Shown here one piece after another: positions 1-7,412 of a stretch of DNA of 11,559 bases. This stretch comes from Pseudomonadota bacterium (GTDB lineage: Bacteria; Pseudomonadota; Alphaproteobacteria; Thalassobaculales; Thalassobaculaceae), in NCBI GenBank assembly GCA_027623845.1, contig JAQBUJ010000045.1:1-11559 (forward strand), in the 5' to 3' direction. A model generated the notes under the pieces. It worked only from the letters and a program-made list of their open reading frames with translations. It was not told where the DNA came from and searched no databases. Positions within the stretch are counted from its first letter, which is position 1, and every line of letters starts with the position of its first letter. The translations under genes were made by a program, and so were the position numbers.

Positions 1-355
1 TGATGTTGTTCATCCGCGGGAAAGCCATATCCGGCGCGCCGATCATCAGCGGCACGAACCAGTTACCAAACCCGCCGATCAATGCCGGCATAACCACAAA
101 GAACACCATGATCAGGCCGTGGGCCGTCACATAGACATTCCAGACATGGCCACTTTCCATGTATTGGACGCCAGGGTCCTGCAATTCCATACGCATATAA
201 ATAGAAATCCCGCCACCGATCAGCCCCGCCAGCACGGCGAAGATCAGGTACATCGTTCCGATGTCCTTGTGATTGGTGGAATAGAGATAGCGCAGGAACC
301 CCTTGGGGGTGCCGTGGGCGCGCTCGTCGTGGTCTTGGGCGTGGGCCGCGCTCAT
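1..355 (-). CDS. coxA: Cytochrome c oxidase subunit I, N-terminal part (cut by window edge)
   Basis: The first 118 residues of the catalytic subunit of an aa3-type heme-copper oxidase, which reduces O2 to water and pumps protons in the inner membrane. The frame starts at the ATG at 353-355 with a GGGGAAG ribosome site just upstream and runs off the left edge. Visible landmarks are STNHKDIGTMY (residues 26-36), a first helix at about 36-54, TAHGLIMVFF with His79 as the expected low-spin heme a ligand, GGFGNWFVPLMIGAPDM, and Asp109 in APDMAFPRMNN, the D-channel entrance. Binuclear-centre residues lie outside the window. The gene starts 17 nt after coxB stops, so the two are surely co-transcribed. 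I found no disruption in the visible part. Confidence 0.95.
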   Translation of the reverse strand, partial: MSAAHAQDHDERAHGTPKGFLRYLYSTNHKDIGTMYLIFAVLAGLIGGGISIYMRMELQDPGVQYMESGHVWNVYVTAHGLIMVFFVVMPALIGGFGNWFVPLMIGAPDMAFPRMNNI

Positions 356-372
356 GGTGTCTTCCCCGCTGC

Positions 373-1236
373 TTATTCGTTAACCGCGCCGTCGGCGACC
401 CGGATGGGCGCCGGAGCGGCAGCGAACTTGATTTTGGCTTCGGCCACCCAGGTGGCATAGGCCTCTGGCGAGACCGCCTTTACCGCGATTGGCATGGCGG
501 AATGATTGATGCCACAGATCTGGTTGCATTGGCCAAAGACCGTGCCTTCCTTGTCGATCTGCATCCAGGTCTCGTTGATCCGCCCGATCATGCCGTAGAT
601 TTGCACAACCGCCGACGGGACGAAGAAGGAATGCATCACGTCGTTGCTGGTCACCAGAATCTGAATTTTCTTACCCACCGGCACCACCAGAGGGTTATCG
701 ACTGACAACAGATAAGTCTGAGTCGCCGGGTCGATCTCTTCCTTGGGAATCATATAGCTGTCGAAGGTGATATCCTGGTCCGGATATTCATAGGTCCAGT
801 ACCATTGGTTGGCCGTCACCTTGATGGTCATGTCCGGCTCGTAGGTCCGGTCGCCGAAATACAGCGTCTTGAAGGATGGCACTGCGACGATCACCAGAAT
901 GATCACCGGCACCGCTGTCCAGAGGATCTCGATCAGCGTGTTGTGGGTCGTGCGTGACGGGTTCGGGTTTCGCGAAGCCCTGAACCGAATGCAGACATAG
1001 ACCATCAACCCAAGCACGAAGAGCGTGATGACAGTGATCAACACCAGTAGATACTCATGAAACTCGAAGACCCGTACCGCCACCGGGCTGACCGGGTCCT
1101 GGGTCCCCAGTTGCCAAGGCTTAGCCAGAGACGCCAAGGCGCCTGATGTCGTCACCATGAATATCGCCAGTGAAAGCCCGAAAGCCCTCCCGGCGTTTAA
1201 AACGAAATGTTTGAGTTGTTCCATCTCGACTCTCAT
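373..1236 (-). CDS. coxB: Cytochrome c oxidase subunit II, CuA-binding
   Basis: Periplasm-facing subunit that takes electrons from cytochrome c through the binuclear CuA centre. With the ATG at 1236 the protein has 287 residues, a normal length. A signal-peptide-like stretch (about 13-37, ending GALAS) and two membrane helices (about 60-84 and 100-120) precede a cupredoxin domain. QWYW is at 144-147. CuA ligands are His202, Cys237, Cys241, His245 and Met248, and the His202-Cys237 spacing of 35 equals that of mitochondrial subunit II. Oddities: the motif reads GQCNQICG rather than GQCSELCG, so Gln239 replaces the conserved Glu, and the usual K-x-DA-x-PGR segment reads QIYGMIGR (212-219). The frame is open further upstream to 1356, but that extension lies before the signal peptide and is unlikely to be translated. 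The ATG at 1224 is an alternative start. It leads the coxBA operon, divergent from tldD. Confidence 0.95.
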   Translation of the reverse strand: MRVEMEQLKHFVLNAGRAFGLSLAIFMVTTSGALASLAKPWQLGTQDPVSPVAVRVFEFHEYLLVLITVITLFVLGLMVYVCIRFRASRNPNPSRTTHNTLIEILWTAVPVIILVIVAVPSFKTLYFGDRTYEPDMTIKVTANQWYWTYEYPDQDITFDSYMIPKEEIDPATQTYLLSVDNPLVVPVGKKIQILVTSNDVMHSFFVPSAVVQIYGMIGRINETWMQIDKEGTVFGQCNQICGINHSAMPIAVKAVSPEAYATWVAEAKIKFAAAPAPIRVADGAVNE

Positions 1237-1263
1237 GATCCCATCCCACGCGGCTTCCGAGGT

Positions 1264-1332
1264 TCGCCAAGCAAACTGAACTGGGCGACCCACCGAACGC
1301 ACGCCATCCACGGCCCCCGCCGCGCTTGGCGA
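1264..1332. repeat. 9-bp inverted repeat upstream of coxB
   Basis: TCGCCAAGC at 1264-1272 is repeated as its exact reverse complement GCTTGGCGA at 1324-1332, about 30 to 100 bp upstream of the coxB start. The arms are 51 nt apart, so it could be a pair of operator half-sites or an mRNA-leader stem, but a chance match in GC-rich DNA is also possible. Confidence 0.25.
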
Positions 1333-1490
1333 GACCCTACCCTCAGGCTGCTTCACTCACAAGCCGGTTTTGCGCGGCAGAAAGTCGCGCCGCCCCGTCT
1401 CGAACAGCCGGATAGCGATAGTCTATGACAAACCGTTGCTGACTTCCACGTTGTTCGCACCCTATGGTATCGAGAGAAATCGTTTCCGAC

Positions 1491-1510
1491 CCGATGCCCC
1501 CCGATGCCCC
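1491..1510. repeat. 10-bp perfect tandem duplication before tldD
   Basis: CCGATGCCCC occurs twice in direct succession (1491-1500 and 1501-1510), ending 18 nt before the tldD start codon. It looks like a small slippage duplication in the tldD leader. The rest of the coxB-tldD divergent gap (1237-1528) shows no convincing sigma-70 promoter to my eye. Confidence 0.6.
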
Positions 1511-1528
1511 GGCACGAAAGATCAGCCC

Positions 1529-2962
1529 ATGACCGACCTCAGCACCACCGACGAGCTTTTTTATGGACGCGCCGGCCTCGATCCGGTCCAGGTCAGGCGA
1601 ATCGTCGATGACGCGCTGGCCAGCGCCGATGATGGCGAGTTGTTTCTGGAATACCGCCAGTCCGAGAGCTTCGCCTTCGATGACGGTCGGTTGAAGACCG
1701 CGTCCTTCGACACCACCCAAGGCTTTGGCCTGCGCGCCATCGTCGACGAGGCGCGGGGTTACGCCCATGCCGCCGATCTTTCCGAGGCGGCGATCCAGCG
1801 CGCCGCGCAAACCGTCAAAGCGGTCCAGGCCGGCCATAGCGGCGTCGCGGCCGACGGTCCGGCGCGCACCAACCAAACGCTATACACCGACGAGAACCCG
1901 ATCGGCGGGATGGAATTCGAGGCCAAGGTCAAGCTGCTGCAGGAGATCGACGCCTACGCCCGGGCCAAGGATCAGCGGATCCGCCAGGTCTCGGCGTCGC
2001 TGTCCGGCTCCTGGCAGGCAATCCAGATCCTGCGCGCCGGCGGTGAACGGGTCGCCGATATCAGGCCCCTGGTCCGGCTCAACGTCTCTGTCGTGGTCGG
2101 CGACGGCGATCGTATGGAGAGCGGCGGCACCGGGGCCGGCGGGCGGCTTGGCTATGACCGCTATATCGATCCAGAGAATTGGCAGGCCCAGGTCGACGAA
2201 GCGCTGCGAATCGCCCTGGTCAATCTTGACGCCATCCCGGCCCCGGCCGGCGAGATGGAAGTCGTGCTGGGCCCCGGCTGGCCCGGCGTGATGCTGCACG
2301 AGGCGGTCGGGCACGGGCTTGAGGGCGATTTCAACCGCAAAAAAACCTCGACCTTCACCGGCATGATCGGCCAGCGGGTCGCCTCTGCCGGCGTCACCGT
2401 GGTCGATGACGGCACCATGGCGGACCGGCGCGGTTCGATCACCGTCGATGACGAGGGCACGCCGTCCCGGCGCAACGTGCTGATCGAGGACGGTATTCTC
2501 GTTGGCTATATGCAGGATCGCCAGAACGCCCGGCTGATGGGGGTCGAGCCGACCGGCAATGGCCGGCGTCAGGGATATGCGCATCACCCGATGCCGCGGA
2601 TGACCAACACCTATATGACCGCCGGCCAACACGACCCGGAGGAAATCATCCGCTCGACCAAGAAGGGCCTCTATGCGGTCAATTTCTCCGGTGGTCAGGT
2701 CGACATCGTCTCCGGCAAGTTCGTGTTCTCGGCCAGTGAGGCCTATCTGATCGAAGACGGCAAGGTGACCACCCCGGTCAAGGGCGCCACCCTGATCGGC
2801 AATGGTCCGGACGCGATGAACAAGATCTCGATGATCGGCACCGACCTGAAGCTCGACGAGGGGGTCGGCACCTGCGGCAAGGACGGCCAGGGCGTGCCGG
2901 TCGGCGTCGGCCAACCCACCGTCAAGATGCGCGGCGTCACCGTTGGCGGGACCCAGGTTTAG
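1529..2962 (+). CDS. tldD: Metalloprotease subunit TldD
   Basis: Catalytic subunit of the TldD/TldE (PmbA) zinc protease, a cytoplasmic enzyme known in E. coli to mature microcin B17 and degrade CcdA. The protein has 477 residues, matching the usual length of about 480. The N-terminal domain carries FLEYRQSESFAFDDGRLK near residues 37-54. The zinc motif HEAVGHGLEGD puts His257, Glu258 and His262 at the active site, and Cys449 in GVGTCGKDGQG is the expected third metal ligand. The start at 1529 matches the family N-terminus, with GAAAG eight bases upstream, although the frame is open back to 1370. The partner gene tldE is not in the window. It is divergent from coxBA, and convergent with the next gene 29 nt away, with no clear terminator between. 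Confidence 0.95.
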   Translation: MTDLSTTDELFYGRAGLDPVQVRRIVDDALASADDGELFLEYRQSESFAFDDGRLKTASFDTTQGFGLRAIVDEARGYAHAADLSEAAIQRAAQTVKAVQAGHSGVAADGPARTNQTLYTDENPIGGMEFEAKVKLLQEIDAYARAKDQRIRQVSASLSGSWQAIQILRAGGERVADIRPLVRLNVSVVVGDGDRMESGGTGAGGRLGYDRYIDPENWQAQVDEALRIALVNLDAIPAPAGEMEVVLGPGWPGVMLHEAVGHGLEGDFNRKKTSTFTGMIGQRVASAGVTVVDDGTMADRRGSITVDDEGTPSRRNVLIEDGILVGYMQDRQNARLMGVEPTGNGRRQGYAHHPMPRMTNTYMTAGQHDPEEIIRSTKKGLYAVNFSGGQVDIVSGKFVFSASEAYLIEDGKVTTPVKGATLIGNGPDAMNKISMIGTDLKLDEGVGTCGKDGQGVPVGVGQPTVKMRGVTVGGTQV

Positions 2963-2991
2963 GGCGGTGCATCGACCGTTCGATCGGCCAG

Positions 2992-4212
2992 TCAGCCAGG
3001 ATCGCCGCCGGATACTGAAAACTCCGGAAAGGCTTCGGGGTATTCAACAATCTTGAAATGAGCCCGCCGCGCCATCGGCCAGGGCAGACTGTTGCGGCCC
3101 TGGGCAACCGCCACCGGCCCGGCGGACCGCCAACTCTGGCAATCGCTGGTTCGATCGACAATCTCGCCAGCCGCCGCGAGGAGCTCAGCGACGCTGTTTT
3201 TTTGAAACCGATAGCCGTCTGGCCCGAGAACGTTCTGAACCGCCACCGTCCCAATCAATCCCTTGGCCAAGGCCAGATCCTGAGGCACCCGATCGCCGGT
3301 GGGTCCCACGAGATGCATTGGCAACAGGATGCTGCGTTCGCAAAGCGGCCCTTCAAGGTCCGGCGTATTGCAGCGGGCCACCGGTGTGCCGAAGGCCATT
3401 GCCAGCAGCGCCGGGCCTGACGCTGAGACCTCGAAGAAGAACCGCGCCCGGCTGATCGCGAAAGCCTGCAGCATGAACCCATCAGCGACGTCGCTCAGCT
3501 CGACCAATCCCGGCATTTCCGGAAACCGCGCCATGCCCTGATGGCCAATCCGCACCACCTGCCCGCCCAGGGTTTCAATGATATGCCGGGTCACCGCCAG
3601 GGCGATTTCCGGGTCGATGTCACGCAGCGCATTCGGACCGCGTGCTTGATCCCCGGCCTCGCGATAATGCAGAACGCAGAACCATCGGTGCGGATCCAGA
3701 CCGCGCGCAACGAGATCCTGTTGAAATTCGGAAACTTGGTCTTCCGGCATCCGGAACCGGGCCACCGTCTCGCAAGACCGTAAGGTTTCCTGTTTCATCA
3801 TCGTCGGGGTCAAAAGCAGGTCCGGTGAGGCGGCAAAGGAGGTATACCAGTCCGGTTCGGCCGCCTTGACTGGTGCTTCGGCCGCAACGTCGAACAGCTC
3901 GACCGGAAGTCCCATTCCGCCCGGCGACTTCCAAATCTTGTGGACATGCGGATTCAGCGCGACAACCTGGCTCTTAAATGGTCGATCATCGCGGTAGTAG
4001 AGATGTAAACGACAATCGCCAAGACTCTGGGAGATCGATGCGGCCATAAGGTTTTGCATCACGAAATCGCCGAGCGTGCGATCCAGAGCCAAGGCGAACA
4101 CCACGCGCTGACCATCGACCTTGAGCAACTTGGAACGGCGATTGAACTCAAACCCCTCGAATGGCTTCAGCGACCGCAGCGGCGACAGGTCGGGCAGATC
4201 ATCGAAAGCCAT
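2992..4212 (-). CDS. Putative glycosyltransferase, TIGR04372/GT9-like
   Basis: A 406-residue protein that I place, from memory of family motifs, near the TIGR04372 group of GT-B glycosyltransferases, distant relatives of heptosyltransferases. The N-terminal half has FALALDRTLGDFVMQNLMAAS (about 39-59), RLHLYYRD and VVALNPHVHKIW, the typical start of a GT9-like Rossmann domain. The C-terminal half has WFCVLHYREAGDQARG (177-192), LGGQVVRIG (215-223) and FFFEVSASGPALLAMAFGTPVARCNT (258-283), which looks like the nucleotide-sugar site. The start is supported by GGGAGG just upstream. Acceptor and donor sugar are unknown. It stands alone, without neighbouring polysaccharide genes, and is separated from eamA by a hairpin-rich gap, so it is probably its own transcript. 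No signal peptide or membrane helix is seen. Confidence 0.65.
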   Translation of the reverse strand: MAFDDLPDLSPLRSLKPFEGFEFNRRSKLLKVDGQRVVFALALDRTLGDFVMQNLMAASISQSLGDCRLHLYYRDDRPFKSQVVALNPHVHKIWKSPGGMGLPVELFDVAAEAPVKAAEPDWYTSFAASPDLLLTPTMMKQETLRSCETVARFRMPEDQVSEFQQDLVARGLDPHRWFCVLHYREAGDQARGPNALRDIDPEIALAVTRHIIETLGGQVVRIGHQGMARFPEMPGLVELSDVADGFMLQAFAISRARFFFEVSASGPALLAMAFGTPVARCNTPDLEGPLCERSILLPMHLVGPTGDRVPQDLALAKGLIGTVAVQNVLGPDGYRFQKNSVAELLAAAGEIVDRTSDCQSWRSAGPVAVAQGRNSLPWPMARRAHFKIVEYPEAFPEFSVSGGDPG

Positions 4213-4413
4213 TCAACCTCCCGTGGACCGATGACGGCGCTCGGATTCGGGTCCCGCGCCGCCAGGAAATGCGGCTTTCAATAGCCCAGTCCCTTGTAGG
4301 CCGGACCTGTAGAGCGGATCGATCACGACACGGCAGCCATTGGCATATGCATCCCGCATTTCTTGACCAGCTTGAGCCTGTAATCAGCGATATCGCGCAA
4401 GGTGTCAAGAAAC

Positions 4414-4458
4414 CCGGCCAGAGCCTGGCCGGCGCCATCCAGGCCGGCGCTATTTTTT
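4414..4458 (+). terminator. Terminator-like hairpins followed by a T-run, plus strand
   Basis: A perfect 8-bp stem with a 3-nt loop (CCGGCCAG / CTGGCCGG, 4414-4432) is followed by a second stem, GCGCC / GGCGC (4432-4450), and then TATTTTTT (4451-4458). Read rightwards this looks like an intrinsic terminator. It would stop plus-strand transcription entering the 3' end of eamA, but no plus-strand gene ends here: the nearest is tldD, 1.45 kb away. The rest of the 4213-4482 gap shows no coding or tRNA-like sequence that I can support. Confidence 0.45.
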
Positions 4459-4482
4459 AAAAACAGCCTCCGACAGAGGTGT
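4459..4482 (-). terminator. Intrinsic terminator of the eamA transcript
   Basis: Read on the minus strand, directly after the eamA stop codon, ACACCTC-TGTCG-GAGG-C-TGT forms a stem with one bulged C and continues into a run of T residues. Position, stem and T-tract are as expected for a Rho-independent terminator ending the rsmE-gshA-eamA transcript. Its A/T tract abuts the opposite-strand T-run, so the site may work in both directions. Confidence 0.65.
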
Positions 4483-5286
4483 TCAACCCAGGCGCCGCGC
4501 CCGCGACTCGCGCTGGGCGATGTACAGGCCCGACGCGATGACGATCGCCGCGCCGATGATGGTCCATTGGTCCGGCAGTTCCGACCAGAAAAGATAGCCG
4601 AACAGGATCGCCCAGACGATGCAGGTGTACTCGAACGGCGCCAGCATCGAGGCTTCGGCGTATCGGAACGCCTGAACGATCAGCAATTGACCAACGCCGC
4701 CGAGAATCCCAATCAGCAGCAGCCAAGGCAGGTCATCCAATGACGGGGTGATCCAGTCCATCGGCACCAGGACGGCGCTGGCCAGCACCCCGCCAACGGA
4801 TGTGTAAAACACGATCGACGTGCTGTTGTCGGTCAGCGCCAACTTACGGCCCAGCAACATGGTCAACGAGAACGTCAAGGCGGCGGAGACCGGCAGCAAC
4901 GCATAAGGCGAGAAGACCTCGCTTCCCGGCCGCAAGATGGTCAGCACCCCGACGAAGCCCACAGCCACGGCGAACCAGCGTCTCGGCCCGACCTTCTCAC
5001 CCAGCACCGGTCCGGCCAGCACGGTCAGGCAGATCGGCGCGGCGAAGACCAACGCCACCGCCTCGCCCAGCGGCAGATAGCGCAGCGACAAAAAGAACAG
5101 AAACGTCGTCACCGTGCCCAGAATCGCCCGCAGCGCCTGCAACCCCGGTCGACGGGTCACCAGTATCGAGACCCGACCGATCATCATGATCATCGCGGCG
5201 ACCGGGATCAGCCCGAACAGCGAGCGGAACAGCACCAATTCCATGGCGCCATAGGTCTCCGACATCTGCTTGATGATCGCGTCCAT
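4483..5286 (-). CDS. DMT superfamily (EamA) transporter, start uncertain
   Basis: Inner-membrane permease of the drug/metabolite transporter superfamily with two EamA repeats; substrate unknown. From the only in-frame ATG it has 267 residues and about nine helices. Repeat 1 shows VLFRSLFGLIPV, LRAILGTVTTFLFFLSLRYLPLGEAVALVFAAPI and LGEKVGPRRW; repeat 2 shows LLLIGILGGVGQLLIVQAFRYAEASMLAPFEYT. Family members begin about 20 residues earlier with a first helix, and the same frame upstream encodes such a segment (AERAIALSLSGFLCVSI, about 5287-5337). That upstream frame has no ATG, GTG or TTG. An ATG at 5339, 27 nt after gshA, lies in another frame and hits a stop after nine codons. One missing base near 5320-5336 would join them, so the gene may be frameshifted at its 5' end. 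It follows gshA, probably in the same operon. Confidence 0.8.
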   Translation of the reverse strand: MDAIIKQMSETYGAMELVLFRSLFGLIPVAAMIMMIGRVSILVTRRPGLQALRAILGTVTTFLFFLSLRYLPLGEAVALVFAAPICLTVLAGPVLGEKVGPRRWFAVAVGFVGVLTILRPGSEVFSPYALLPVSAALTFSLTMLLGRKLALTDNSTSIVFYTSVGGVLASAVLVPMDWITPSLDDLPWLLLIGILGGVGQLLIVQAFRYAEASMLAPFEYTCIVWAILFGYLFWSELPDQWTIIGAAIVIASGLYIAQRESRARRLG

Positions 5287-5366
5287 GATCGAGACGCAGA
5301 GAAACCCGCTTAACGACAGCGCGATGGCCCGCTCGGCATGGGTGCCGTCAGGGGAATTTCCCGCGG

Positions 5367-6731
5367 TCAGTAGCGTAGCTCTTCGTAGACCGGATCGACC
5401 GTGCCGCCCCAGCGGGTGGCGTAGGCTTCCAGCAGTTCCTCAGCCGGGGTGCGGCCGCTCTCAGCGATGGCCTGCAGGGGGTCGAGGAAGCCGGATTCAT
5501 CGTTTCCGGCCGTATCGAGCCTACCGCGTCGCTTCAAACCGGAGGTGGCGATCGCCAGGGATTGCTTGGCGAGATCCTGGACCGTGCCGCCTCGGAACGG
5601 CGTCGCCAGCCCGTGGCGCGGCACGTCATCGCGCATCTTGGCCTGCTCCTCGATGGTCCAATCCTTGACCATGTCCCAAGCGGCGGTCTGCGCATTGGTG
5701 TCATAGAGCAACCCCACCCAATAGGCCGGTAGCGCACACAGGCTGCGCCAGGGGCCGCCATCGGTGCCTCGCATCTCCAGATATTTCTTCAGCCTGACCT
5801 CGGGGAAATTCGTCGTCATATGGTCGGTCCAATCGCCCATATGCGGAATTTCGCCCTCGAAACCTTCAAGCTTGCCGGCCATGAAGTCGCGGAAACTCTT
5901 GCCCGCCACGTCATGGTAGATGCCGTCGCGATAGACGAAATACATCGGCACATCGAGGATGTAGTCCACGTGCCGCTCAAAGCCGTAACCTTCCTCGAAG
6001 ACGAAGGGCAGCATGCCGCAGCGATCGGGATCGGTGTCGGTCCAGACATTGCTGCGCAGGCTGAGGAACCCGCTGGGCTTGCCTTCCTTGAACGGCGAAT
6101 TGGCGAACAGCGCCGTCGCCACCGGCTGCAAGGCCAAGCTGATCCGGTATTTTTCGACCATGTCGGCTTCATCGACAAAGTCCAGATTGGTTTGCGCCGT
6201 GCAGGTCCTGAGCATCATGTCGAGGCCAAGGTTGCCCTTCTCCTGCATCCATCGGTTCATGATGGCGTAGCGACCCTTGGGCATCCAGGAAACCTGATCG
6301 CGGCGCCAGGACGGATCGAAACCGAGGCCGAGCATGCCGATGCCAAGCTCGTCGCCAACTTCTTTGACTTGCGCCAAGTGAGTATGGACCTCGTCGCAGG
6401 TCTGGTGAATGGTTTCCAGCGGCGCCCCCGACAGCTCGAACTGGCCGCCCGGCTCCAGGGTGATCGCGCATCCGTCCATGGTCAACGCGATGGTTTTGCC
6501 CTGTTCCTGAATCGGCTCCCAGCCGAAGCGGCCCAACCTCGACAGAATCTCGCCGATCCCATCCGGCCCCTCATAGGGCAGCCGGCTGTGGTCGGATAGT
6601 CGGAAGGCGAATTTCTCGTGCTCGGTACCGATGAGCCAACGCTCGCGCGGCGTGCAGGCGGATTCTAGGTCCTCGATCAGTTGAGCCTTGCTCTCGATCG
6701 GGGCGCCTGCTGCGTCAGGGGGACGTGACAT
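5367..6731 (-). CDS. gshA: Glutamate-cysteine ligase, type 2 (plant-like)
   Basis: First and rate-limiting step of glutathione synthesis: ATP-dependent ligation of the glutamate gamma-carboxyl group to cysteine, in the cytoplasm. The protein has 454 residues, the usual length for the alphaproteobacterial/plant GCS2 family. Landmarks are GTEHEKF (35-41), LEPGGQFELSGAP (92-104), MPKGRYAIM (150-158), RTCTAQTNLDF (175-185), LRSNVWTDTDPDRCGM (225-240) and HMGDWTDHMTTNFPEVRLKKYLEMRG (297-322), which cover the glutamate and ATP sites of this family. The frame is intact throughout. The ATG at 6731 has GAGAG about nine bases upstream. It lies 41 nt after the rsmE remnant and 80 nt before the eamA ATG, all on one strand, so an rsmE-gshA-eamA operon is likely. 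gshB is not in the window. Confidence 0.95.
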   Translation of the reverse strand: MSRPPDAAGAPIESKAQLIEDLESACTPRERWLIGTEHEKFAFRLSDHSRLPYEGPDGIGEILSRLGRFGWEPIQEQGKTIALTMDGCAITLEPGGQFELSGAPLETIHQTCDEVHTHLAQVKEVGDELGIGMLGLGFDPSWRRDQVSWMPKGRYAIMNRWMQEKGNLGLDMMLRTCTAQTNLDFVDEADMVEKYRISLALQPVATALFANSPFKEGKPSGFLSLRSNVWTDTDPDRCGMLPFVFEEGYGFERHVDYILDVPMYFVYRDGIYHDVAGKSFRDFMAGKLEGFEGEIPHMGDWTDHMTTNFPEVRLKKYLEMRGTDGGPWRSLCALPAYWVGLLYDTNAQTAAWDMVKDWTIEEQAKMRDDVPRHGLATPFRGGTVQDLAKQSLAIATSGLKRRGRLDTAGNDESGFLDPLQAIAESGRTPAEELLEAYATRWGGTVDPVYEELRY

Positions 6732-6772
6732 GCATTAGCTCTCGCTAAAATGAAAAGGGTTGGGAGTGGCGC

Positions 6773-7328
6773 TCAATTGTTTTCGACTGGCTGACCCCCG
6801 GTCCAATCCCCCTCCGCCGCCTGCCAACAGGCAAGAGCGGCAAGCGCCGCCGTATCGTCTTGGAGAACCCGTGGCCCCAGACTCACGCGGCAAACATTGG
6901 GTGTTTTGTCGAGCCGGTCAAGTTCCACCTTGGCAAGACCGCCTTCCAGTCCGATCAGCAATCCCGCCCCGCCGGGCCCGGAACTGGTGAAAGCCTGGAG
7001 AACCGGGACTCCACCACCGGTTTCGTCACAACAAAATAACCGCCGGTCGCCAGGCCGGGCGTCGAGCAGGGCGTCGAATCGCACCGCCTCGCGGACCTCG
7101 GGAACGCTCAGCCGGCGCGACGGCTCCGCCGCCTCGATCGCGTTGGCCCGCAGCCGAACCAGATTGACCCGCTCCATCGCGGTGAGCTGGGTAAACACCG
7201 GCCATTGCATCGTGGCGCCAAGGTCCGTTGCTTTTTGGGCGATAAAGTTGATCCACATCCAGAACGGCCGAGACACCAGCGCCAAGCCCGTCCTCGACGA
7301 ACAACCAGGTCTCACAATCAGTCGCCAT
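6773..7328 (-). pseudogene. rsmE: Broken 16S rRNA m3U1498 methyltransferase (RsmE), internal out-of-frame deletion
   Basis: Intact RsmE is a SPOUT enzyme of about 240 residues that methylates N3 of U1498 in 16S rRNA. Here two pieces are visible in different frames. From the ATG at 7328 the first 27 codons read like an RsmE N-terminus (TWLFVEDGLGAGVSAVLDVDQ, matching the RLFVE...G..V.L...Q pattern of the PUA-like domain). At about 7250 the homology jumps in another frame to NFIAQKATDLGATMQWPVFTQ and continues to the end (ERVNLVRLRANAIEAAE, LFCCDETGGG, VSLGPRVL, DTAALAALACWQAAEGDW), stopping at 6773. About 70 codons of the middle are missing. The SAM-site motif normally GPEGG reads GLEGG, EAAEQS reads EAAEPS and LR-x-ETA reads LQDDTA, which fits relaxed selection. 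The C-terminal frame is open back to 7369, so a shortened protein is possible but would lack the RNA-binding domain. Confidence 0.75.
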
Positions 7329-7412
7329 CGCTCCGCATTCTCCGAGGGCTTCGAGCGCGTGGACGCCATCGCGCCCCTTGCCCGCTTATCCTCGCCGGTT
7401 TATGCAGGCGGG

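Noticed and set aside
1237..1356. 40-residue N-terminal extension of CoxB
   Set aside because: It would precede the signal peptide and has no resemblance to subunit II; the ATG at 1236 gives the expected length.
1370..1528. 53-residue N-terminal extension of TldD
   Set aside because: The family start matches the ATG at 1529; the upstream part includes the tandem duplication and no conserved sequence.
1880..2914. Long open frame (344 codons) on the minus strand inside tldD
   Set aside because: It lies wholly antisense to a well-conserved tldD frame, is rich in Asp/Gly/His as expected of mirror frames in GC-rich DNA, and shows no recognisable domain.
2963..2991. Possible terminator between tldD and the convergent glycosyltransferase gene
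   Set aside because: Only a very short CCG/CGG pairing with no T-tract is visible.
4199..4438. Small minus-strand frame (79 codons) in the gap before the glycosyltransferase
   Set aside because: No ribosome site and no recognisable similarity; it overlaps the terminator-like hairpin and runs into the next gene in another frame.
5820..6599. Open frame of 259 codons on the plus strand inside gshA
   Set aside because: Antisense to the conserved gshA frame, with no family motif; a typical GC-rich shadow.
6897..7412. N-terminal extension of ubiA (172 codons upstream of the GTG)
   Set aside because: This stretch is the antisense of the rsmE remnant, low-complexity Arg/Ser-rich, and UbiA proteins begin close to the GTG at 7413.
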